From Paenibacillus contaminans (GTDB lineage: Bacteria > Bacillota > Bacilli > Paenibacillales > NBRC-103111): a stretch of 64,000 nt of DNA. Shown one piece after another: positions 53,890 to 62,300 of the stretch. Each line of letters opens with the position of its first letter. Within the stretch, counting starts at the first letter, position 1. Location of the stretch: assembly GCF_003285015.1 (NCBI RefSeq), contig NZ_QMFB01000007.1, positions 280,011-344,010 of the forward strand, in the 5' to 3' direction. Made by a program: the position numbers and the translations under genes. A model generated the notes under the pieces. That model did no database searches. It saw nothing but the letters and a program-made list of their open reading frames with translations, and was not told the origin of the DNA.

Positions 53890-54783
53890 GTGAGCAGAAG
53901 ATGGAAGAGCCATATCGAAGCTCACATGTTCGTTGCGCCGAGCGTCATCTTGACGATGACGCTCGGCATTTATCCGATCCTGTGGGCATTGCGGTACATG
54001 TTCTATGAGTACAGAGGCTACGGCGAGGCTCGTTATATCGGATTCGAAAATTTTACACGGCTTTGGCATGATGACGTTTTATGGATGTCCATCTGGAACA
54101 CACTCGTCTATGCTGCCGGCAAATTAGTACTGACGATTCCAATTGCACTTGTATTAGCCGTACTCTTAAATGGCAAGCTGCGTGGACGCAACGTACTGCG
54201 TGGAATCATTTTTATGCCGACGATATTCAGTACAGCCGTTATGGCTGTTGTGTTTTACATTATTTTCAACTCATACAACGGACTATTGAACCAAGTTCTG
54301 AAAACGATCGGTTCGACCGGAGTGGATTGGCTCGGAGTGGAATATGCGATGCTGACCTGCATCATCATTGCAGCTTGGGGTGGGATCGGAAATTATATGC
54401 TGTTGTTTCTGGCTGGACTTCAAGGCATTCCCAAAGACGTTTACGAGAGTGCCGAATTGGACGGAGCCACCGGCTGGAGGAAATTTGTCCACATAACGAT
54501 CCCGATGCTCGGACCGGTGCTGAACATCATTATGATGATCGCGATCATGAACGCTCTGGACAGCTATGAATCGATCATGGTCTTGACAGGCGGAGGTCCC
54601 GTCGGCAAAACGCAAGTGATGTACATGTACTTGTTCAAACTGCTTTTTCCGGTGTCCACAGGAGAAACGGTGCCGCAGGATATTGGGTATGGTTCGGCAG
54701 TGGCTTTTTTCTTGTCGCTTCTGGTAGGGGCTCTTACAGGCATTTACTTGTACTTGACAAGGAAACTGAACAACATTTATTGA
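53890..54783 (+). CDS. Sugar ABC transporter permease, UgpA/LplB type
   Basis: GTG 53890 is preferred with GGGGG 8 bases upstream; an in-frame TTG at 53875 is too close to the previous stop. About 297 aa with six membrane helices. The EAA motif is DVYESAELDGATGWRKFVHITIP. It opens HMFVAPSVILTMTLGIYPILWALRY, typical of the first permease subunit. It follows the binding protein by about 20 bases. Confidence 0.93.
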   Translation: MSRRWKSHIEAHMFVAPSVILTMTLGIYPILWALRYMFYEYRGYGEARYIGFENFTRLWHDDVLWMSIWNTLVYAAGKLVLTIPIALVLAVLLNGKLRGRNVLRGIIFMPTIFSTAVMAVVFYIIFNSYNGLLNQVLKTIGSTGVDWLGVEYAMLTCIIIAAWGGIGNYMLLFLAGLQGIPKDVYESAELDGATGWRKFVHITIPMLGPVLNIIMMIAIMNALDSYESIMVLTGGGPVGKTQVMYMYLFKLLFPVSTGETVPQDIGYGSAVAFFLSLLVGALTGIYLYLTRKLNNIY

Positions 54784-54808
54784 AGATGAACACCGGGGTG
54801 ATTCGTTA

Positions 54809-55639
54809 ATGCATCAAGTATTCAGAAAAACCGCTGTCTGGGTGTTTCTGCTCGGAGTGGCGGTACTGATCTTGTTTCCGCTTGTCATGGCCATGCTGGG
54901 GTCGTTCAAAACCAATCAGGAACTGACGGCTGGAACGACGATCTTGCCACAAGCTTGGCAGTTGAAGAACTACACCCATACCTGGGTTGAAGCGAAATTT
55001 TCCCGTTATATCTGGAACAGCCTGATTTACAGCGTTAGCTCGACGGTGACGACGGTCCTGGTTTGCTCTCTGGCTGCCTATGCCGTCGCCCGCAGGCAGT
55101 TTCCAGGTCGTAAGCCGCTGCTTGCCGTCTATTCCTTCATGATGTTCATCCACTTAGGCGCCATCACGATGAAACCGGCGTTTGAACTCATGGTATCGCT
55201 GGGTCTTCAAAAATCATTGTTCGGTTTGATCATCATGATGACAGCATCAGGAGGAACGACTTTTTTCATCTTGTTTGCTTTTATCAAGGGTATTTCCAAA
55301 GATCTGGATGAGGCGGCCATGATGGATGGAGCAAGCTTCTTCTATATATACGCCCGCATCATTTTACCGCTATCTTTGCCCGCAATCGGCGTCGTCTCCT
55401 TGTTCGCATTTCGGAGCGGCTGGAATAATTATTTGTTGCCGCTTGTTTTTACAATGTCGCAGCCTAAGCTGCAGCCGCTTACTGTCGGTCTTGCAAACCT
55501 GCGATATGGCTTCGGCGGGGCGATGAATAGCCATTATATGCTGGCCGGGGCCTGTATCTCGATGATTCCGATGTTGATCGTCTACCTTATGGCAAACAAA
55601 ACGTTTATGCAAATGAATGTCGGTGCAATAAAAGGGTAA
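54809..55639 (+). CDS. Sugar ABC transporter permease, UgpE type
   Basis: 276 aa, ATG 54809 after GGGGTGATT. Six membrane helices; the EAA motif is DLDEAAMMDGASFFYIYARIILP; the C-terminus is LMANKTFMQMNVGAIKG. Second permease of the 52475 importer. No ATPase gene is nearby, so an MsmX-type ATPase elsewhere is expected. Confidence 0.93.
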   Translation: MHQVFRKTAVWVFLLGVAVLILFPLVMAMLGSFKTNQELTAGTTILPQAWQLKNYTHTWVEAKFSRYIWNSLIYSVSSTVTTVLVCSLAAYAVARRQFPGRKPLLAVYSFMMFIHLGAITMKPAFELMVSLGLQKSLFGLIIMMTASGGTTFFILFAFIKGISKDLDEAAMMDGASFFYIYARIILPLSLPAIGVVSLFAFRSGWNNYLLPLVFTMSQPKLQPLTVGLANLRYGFGGAMNSHYMLAGACISMIPMLIVYLMANKTFMQMNVGAIKG

Positions 55640-55734
55640 CGGTAACCCGTTGCGGTATCTTCAATTCATGACGAAAGAGGTTAAATTATGGTAGCATAAC
55701 CGTATCGAAACCTCACCAGACAGGAGTAGTGCGA

Positions 55735-57498
55735 TTGAAAACGAGAGTCTACCATCGGCTATCGTTCCGCATGCGTGTTTATCTATGCGTTTCGTTGGTC
55801 GTTACGCTAGCGATTGCTGTTATCGGTATTCTTACCTATCGGATTGCCGTCGGCACGACGGAACAAAATGCATACCGCTTCAGCCAGGAGACGCTGAACA
55901 AAACGTCCCAAGCGTTGGATGAGAAACTGAACAAGGTAAAAACGTCGATCTTCTCCATGATGCTGAACACGGATTACCGCCGTGCGCTTGGGTTGGACAA
56001 TAGCTCGGAATACAGCGATTATTATACGCGTCAGTCCACGTTGCAGTCGACTTTCGTGCAACTGAAGCTGATCGAGCCACTAATCGACACTGTCTTATTG
56101 AGTACGCCGCAAGGCGACTATTACCTAATATCACAACTTCGGAAACAGGGACAGATGTTCGTCAATTCCGATTTGCACAAACGTTTCCTTCAAAGCACCG
56201 GAGTACACCGCGAAATATGGGTAGAAGGACATGACGACCTGTTTTTCAGTGACGGGCGGGCAGTTGTTTCGTTCATGACGGAGGGCGTTATGAATGACGT
56301 GACCAAAGAAGATTACCTTGTTGTCAATATCAAGGAAGAATCCTTAAAGCAATATCTCCTTCAGAATTTGAATGGGATAGAAGGGCGAATTTTTCTTGTT
56401 TCCCAAGATCGGAAAGAAGTGCTGCGAGGCGATCCGAAATTATTTCGAGAGCTAATCGAAAATAGTAAATTTCAGGAAGCGCTTAGTGGTGACGACGGAA
56501 AGTTTGACACTAACCTCGCAGAACAGGCCGTAAATGTAAACTACAAAAGATTAAATGCCGTGAGCGATTGGGTTTTATTCAGCGTCATTCCTAGATCGGA
56601 ATTGCTGAAACAAACTGACGACTTGAAATATGCGATTCTCTTGATTATCGCAGGCTGCTTAATTGCTTGTTACACCATTACACAATTGCTTGTTAGGCTC
56701 TTGTTGAAGCCGATTAAGGATTTGCAGCGAGTCATGATAAAGGTCGAGCAAAATGACTTAAGCGTCCGATATGAAAGTCCTTGGCAGGATGAAATTGCGC
56801 AGTTGGGCTACCGGTTCAACCGCATGCTTGAGGAAGTCGAGCTTTCGTTTGAGCGAGTAATGGATGCCGAAAAGCAAAAGCGCAAATCGGAAATCAAAGC
56901 GCTGCAGGCGCAGATTGATCCTCATTTTCTTTATAACACATTGAATACGATTTACTGGAAGAGCCAAATGAAGCAGCTTGACGATGTGCAGGAAATGGTT
57001 CTCTCGCTTTCCCGGCTGTTCCAGCTTGGCCTTAATAAAGGACGGGAAATGACTACCCTCGAAAATGAACTTAACCATGTCGAACAATATTTGATTATTC
57101 AACAACAGTGCTATGAAAACTTGTTCGAGTATCGGATCGATGTGGCGGAAGAAATCGATATGAAGCACCCGATTTTGAAAATTTTGTTGCAGCCCCTCGC
57201 CGAGAATGCCATTTTACACGGATTCAAAGACCGAAATGAAGGCGGAATCATTTCAATAAAGGTCACGAGGGAGGGAACTCATATTCGGATGGTTGTGGAG
57301 GATAATGGCAGCGGCATGAGCCCTGAAATGGAAGGGATGCGTCCGATAACCGCGACTTCTTCCATGAAAGGGTACGCGCTGGATAATATCAGACAGCGCC
57401 TTCTTCTGGAGTACGGTCAGGAGGCGGAGCTGACCATGACGAGTACGGCCGGCATCGGCATGACAATATCGATTATCGTGCCTGTCCAAGCAGATTAG
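55735..57498 (+). CDS. YesM-like sensor histidine kinase
   Basis: TTG 55735 is preferred because GGAG (55723-55726) is 8 bases upstream; GTG 55729 is too near. About 587 aa, normal for the family. Membrane helices lie near 14-34 and 299-320 with a Cache-like extracellular domain between. Then come HAMP (about 320-370), His_kinase with H397 in IDPHFLYNTL, and HATPase (AENAILHGFKDR, VEDNGSGMS). It lies directly upstream of its regulator and downstream of the importer, and should sense the same glycan. Confidence 0.92.
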   Translation: MKTRVYHRLSFRMRVYLCVSLVVTLAIAVIGILTYRIAVGTTEQNAYRFSQETLNKTSQALDEKLNKVKTSIFSMMLNTDYRRALGLDNSSEYSDYYTRQSTLQSTFVQLKLIEPLIDTVLLSTPQGDYYLISQLRKQGQMFVNSDLHKRFLQSTGVHREIWVEGHDDLFFSDGRAVVSFMTEGVMNDVTKEDYLVVNIKEESLKQYLLQNLNGIEGRIFLVSQDRKEVLRGDPKLFRELIENSKFQEALSGDDGKFDTNLAEQAVNVNYKRLNAVSDWVLFSVIPRSELLKQTDDLKYAILLIIAGCLIACYTITQLLVRLLLKPIKDLQRVMIKVEQNDLSVRYESPWQDEIAQLGYRFNRMLEEVELSFERVMDAEKQKRKSEIKALQAQIDPHFLYNTLNTIYWKSQMKQLDDVQEMVLSLSRLFQLGLNKGREMTTLENELNHVEQYLIIQQQCYENLFEYRIDVAEEIDMKHPILKILLQPLAENAILHGFKDRNEGGIISIKVTREGTHIRMVVEDNGSGMSPEMEGMRPITATSSMKGYALDNIRQRLLLEYGQEAELTMTSTAGIGMTISIIVPVQAD

Positions 57499-57538
57499 GA
57501 AGAGTACTCCGCTTGACAATTTACAGAGGGTGATTGGG

Positions 57539-59170
57539 ATGGAAGAGCTTCGGGACAATATGACAATGATCCTGATTGATGATATTCGAAGCGTGACGGA
57601 AGGAATTGCGACGCAAATCGACTGGGAGCGTCACGGCATTACGATTTGCGGGAAGGCCCAAAACGGTGAAGACGGCATGCGGTTGATCGAATCCTGCAAG
57701 CCGGATATTATTTTGACGGACATCCGCATGCCGAAGCTGGACGGCATCGCGCTTACGCAGCGGGTCAAGCAGTTGCTCCCGAAAAGCAAAGTACTTCTGA
57801 TCACCGGTTTTACCGATTTCGAATATGCGCAGCAGGCGCTTCGGCTTGGGGCACTCGATATCATTACAAAGCCTTTCTCGCTCAGGCAAATCGAAGACGC
57901 GGTATTGGAAGCGAAGCAAGTTTTGCAGGATGAGCGCCAAAAGTCTGTCAAGTTTGAGCAAATGGAACAGAGGATCAAGCAAAGTATGCCGGTACTGCGG
58001 CAGGAGTATTTTCAGCTGCTCATCCGTCATCAAGCAGACCGGGACAGCTCCCGCAACAGGTTGGAATTTTTGCAAGTCGATTTGGAGCCGGAACATCTCG
58101 CGGTTATGGTACTGGAAATCGATCGATTCGGCGATGAGTGCAAGTCCTTCTCGATCCGCGAAATCGAACTGACGCGTTACGCGCTGCAAAGCATTGTGGA
58201 AGAGACGATACTCGAACATACGAAAGGGGTCGTCTTTCGCGAATCTTGGAATCGTTTCGTGGCTGTATTTAATGTCTCCGAAGTTATCGATATATCCGCT
58301 TTGGGAGAATTATGCAGGGAACATGTCAACCGCTTTACCCGCTATACCGTATCGATCGGGTTAGGCAGAGAAGTGGAGCACATTCATGAATTATCTGAAT
58401 CGTATGTGGGGGGGCTTGCGGCGCTTTCCTTTCATTTCTATACGGGTGGAAATGGAGTTTTCTCATTTCGCGATGCAATGAGTACGAAACGGTATTTGAC
58501 GCTGTACTCGCGCGAAGAAGAGCAGGAACTATCCTTAGCTATCCGTTCGGGCAATAAGCAAAGGGCTGTATCGCTGCTTGAAAGCATGTTTGCCCGTCTC
58601 TCGATCTTGGATCCTCTTCCCGAGCCTGCTAAGTTGGTTAATATCTGTTGCGAGCTGGGATTTATGATGCTCCGAACGTTGCAAGAGAAGCTTCCGCTCG
58701 AAGAGGTTGCAACTTTTGAACATAAGCTGCAGGAAGTCCGCTCCAATACGACTTCGTTTGCAGGTTTAAAAGCACAGATCTTCGATATTTGCGTAAAGGG
58801 CTGCGAGCGGATCGAATCGATTTACCGGAATGAGGCAGCTCAGATCATCGATCAAACCGTAAAGTATATTCGTAATAACCTGCATGCAGATTTGACCGTG
58901 GCGCATTGCGCCAAACGGGTTCACTTGAGTGAAAGTTACTACGCCAATCTGTTCAAGAAAATAACAGGGGCGACCTTCAATCAGTTTGTTACGCAAGAGC
59001 GCATCGAACAAGCCAAAAGATTGCTCATTGATGGCATTCCCGTACAAGAAGTTTCAGAGTTGTTAGGATACCTGGGACGAAGGTATTTCAGCGATTTGTT
59101 CAGAAAACATACGGGATTGACACCATCTGAGTTCCGGCAGCAGTATGCAGGACGGGCTCAAGAGGAGTGA
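57539..59170 (+). CDS. YesN-like response regulator with AraC-type DNA-binding domain
   Basis: ATG 57539 after AGAGGGTGA; the frame opens at GTG 57530. About 543 aa. The receiver domain has D61 in ILTDIRMP and KPFSLRQIE. A variable linker is followed by AraC-type helix-turn-helix motifs (LTVAHCAKRVHLSESYYANLFKKITG, then LGYLGRRYFSDLFRKHTGLTPSEFR). It probably activates both the importer upstream and the PL8 lyase gene 141 bases downstream. Confidence 0.92.
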   Translation: MEELRDNMTMILIDDIRSVTEGIATQIDWERHGITICGKAQNGEDGMRLIESCKPDIILTDIRMPKLDGIALTQRVKQLLPKSKVLLITGFTDFEYAQQALRLGALDIITKPFSLRQIEDAVLEAKQVLQDERQKSVKFEQMEQRIKQSMPVLRQEYFQLLIRHQADRDSSRNRLEFLQVDLEPEHLAVMVLEIDRFGDECKSFSIREIELTRYALQSIVEETILEHTKGVVFRESWNRFVAVFNVSEVIDISALGELCREHVNRFTRYTVSIGLGREVEHIHELSESYVGGLAALSFHFYTGGNGVFSFRDAMSTKRYLTLYSREEEQELSLAIRSGNKQRAVSLLESMFARLSILDPLPEPAKLVNICCELGFMMLRTLQEKLPLEEVATFEHKLQEVRSNTTSFAGLKAQIFDICVKGCERIESIYRNEAAQIIDQTVKYIRNNLHADLTVAHCAKRVHLSESYYANLFKKITGATFNQFVTQERIEQAKRLLIDGIPVQEVSELLGYLGRRYFSDLFRKHTGLTPSEFRQQYAGRAQEE

Positions 59171-59235
59171 ATACTAGCATAAACGTAGTCGAATTACGGC
59201 ATACCTTGAAAGGAATATTTACGTCATAATCATGA

Positions 59236-59249
59236 TGTAACCGGTTACA
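59236..59249. promoter_or_regulatory. cre site (CcpA catabolite repression)
   Basis: TGTAACCGGTTACA is a perfect 14-bp palindrome. With its flanking A on each side it satisfies the full consensus WTGNAANCGNWNNCAW. It lies 63 bases upstream of the PL8 start codon, where CcpA would block transcription when preferred sugars are present. Confidence 0.8.
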
Positions 59250-59311
59250 AGGTTGGCGGATTCGTCGAATCTTTCTTATACTTAGATATTCTTGTGAAGG
59301 AGGATAATATT

Positions 59312-62300
59312 TTGATCGGCTTACGTAAAATATCTATTATTTCCCTTACGTTTGTTTTGCTGTTTTCTTTTTTTGCCTCTGTCAATCCACCGAAGACTTT
59401 CGCTGCGGATGAATTTGATGTATTAAGACAAAAGTGGAGCGATATGCTCACGGGCGGCGCGGCCGATGCAAACGACCCGGATATCGCCGCGCAAATCGGC
59501 AATGTTGTAAGTGAAGTGCAGAACAGTTCTTCCACCGGCTATTGGGATACGTTACAAACAGGAACAAGCCGGACATCATGTGCTTGTTTATGGACGGATT
59601 TGAGAGGTACGACGGTATCGGCGAATATCGTGAACGATTTTCGCCGCATTCGGGCGATGGCGCTTGCCTATCAAACACCAGGTGCATCAAGTGCAAGCTC
59701 TGCTGGGTACAATCCGCTCTATCACAATGCATCGTTAAAAACAGATATTATCGATGCGCTAGATTGGATGTATTCCAACCGATATAATGAAGCAACATCT
59801 CCTTATAATAACTGGTATCACTGGGAAATGTCCGGACCGCAAAATCTGGAAGATGCAGTCGTGCTGATGTATGACGATCTGACGCCGACACAGATCACGA
59901 ATTATATGAATGCGGTGAATCGTTTTGCACCGGACCCGAACCGTACGAACGGAGCTACGGCCAACGGCGCGAATCGCGTCGAGAAGAGCTGGGTAGTTGC
60001 CCTGCGCGGCATTATTGTCAAGGATGCCGCCAAAGTTGCCCTAGGACGTGACGGTCTTAGCGACTCGACAACCTTGTCGACAAGGACTAATGGTGCCAGC
60101 AACGTCTTCAAGTATGTGAACGGTGGGGCCGGTATGCATCCGGACGGTTCCTTTATTATGCATACCAATCATCCGTATAACGGCAATTACGGGACAACCT
60201 TTTTATCGCTGATCGTACAAATGATGTATTTATTGAGCGGCTCCACATGGGAGATTACGGATCCAAATGCGTCCAACGTATATAAGTGGGTTTATGATGC
60301 TTACGAGCCATACATTTATAACGGTGCCCTGATGGATATGGCACGCGGACGCACCATTTCGTACAGCGGTGCAAATGATCATCAATATGGTCATGTTGCG
60401 CTTCGGGCTATCATGCTCCTTAGCACTTTTGCTCCCTCTTCGGACGCTAATGCGTACAAAAGCATGGTCAAATATTGGATCACTGCCGATACGTATCTCA
60501 ATTTTATGCAGCAAAGCCCAATTTTCTATATCGTGATGGCAAAAACATTACTAATGAATGATCCAAGTGTAGTGTCGAGAGGCGAACTGGTCAAAAACAA
60601 GATTTTCCCGGACTCGGATCGTGTCGTCCATTTGCGTCCTGGCTTCGGCTTCGGGATTGCCATGTCGTCAAGCCGTATTTCCCGCTATGAATCGTTAAAC
60701 GGCGATAACCTGCACGGATGGCACATGGGAGACGGCGCTACATATGTTTATACGGCGGATTCCAGCCAGTATAACGACAATTATTGGCCGACCGTGAATC
60801 CTTATCGTCTGCCAGGAACAACCGTGGATGTTGGAACGTTAGCAAATGCAGCCGGCCAAAGCATAACCACAAGCCATGATTGGGTAGGAGGTGTATCCGA
60901 CGGAACATATGGCGCTGTAGGGATGCAGTGGAACGCATACAATAGCAGCTTAACGGGGAAAAAGTCGTGGTTCTTATTCGATGACGAGGTCGTGGCTCTC
61001 GGAGCCGGTATTACAAGTACGTCCGGGAGGGGAATCGAAACGATCGTCGACAATCGGAAACTGAATGCAAGCGGCAACAATGCATTCATCGTAGACGGTA
61101 CGTCGCAATCGACCTCATTAACAGGAGGAATACAGACGTATTCCGGCGTTAATTGGCTAAATCTGGAGGGCAATGTCCCGGGATCGAATTTCGGTTATTA
61201 TTTCCCTGGAGGCGCGACCCTGAAGGGAGTCCGGGAAACCCGCACAGGGTCCTGGAGGAGCATTCAAAGCAGCTCCAGTTCAGCGTTGACTTCAAACAAC
61301 TTCGAAACGTTCTGGTTTGATCATGGGATTGATCCAACGGACACTACCTATGCATACGCCGTCCTTCCGAATTATTTGGCCGCAGAAACGGCTTCATTTG
61401 CTAGCGATCCAGATTTTACGATCGTCGAAAATTCGACCGACGCGCAGGCTGTTCAAGAAAATTCATTGCATCTTCTTGCCGTGAACTTCTGGAATACAAT
61501 GACGAAAACGGTCGGATCCATTACCAGCGACAATAAAGCTTCCGTCTTGCTTAAAGAAACAGTTGATGCGGTGGATATTTACGTGTCGGATCCAACACAG
61601 GCCAATACAGAGAGCGTCAACTTTGAAATCAACAGCAGCTCGTCGGGCGTTCTCTTCGCCGATCCAAACATTACAGTAACGCAGCTCAGCCCAACTATTA
61701 AGTTTTCCGTCAATGTAAACGGCAGCAAAGGGAAGACAATTCATGCCCGATTCAATATTGGGGCGGCAACCACTCCCGCAGCGCCAACCTTAATCAGCGC
61801 TGACCCAATCGTGAGCGGACAAATCTCATTGGCGTGGTCGCAGGCCGAAGGAGCGGCAGGGTATAAAGTCAAGTACGGTACCGCACCAGGCAGCTATACG
61901 AACGTTGTGGACATGGGCTTGGCGACAAATGGAACAGTTACTGGGTTAACGAACGGCTTGACCTACTATTTTGCCGTAGTCTCCTACAGCGCGGCCGGTG
62001 AAAGTGGAAATTCGAATGAGAAAAGCGCAGACCCGATCATTATGATTACGCTCCTGCCGGAGGCGGATGCTTTTGTTCGCGACGGAACCCCAATTACGAA
62101 TTATGGAACAGATCCGACGCTTGTTACGAAAAAGAATACGTCCGGCGTTAACCGCGAGTCGTACCTTCGCTTCGATTTGTCCTCGTTAACAGGTACGGTA
62201 CAGAGCGCCAAAATCAGGTTGATTCCCGTAGGCGTCGGATCATCAAGCACAACGAACCGTGCCTATTCCATCACCGATAACACTTGGGGAGAGACGACGC

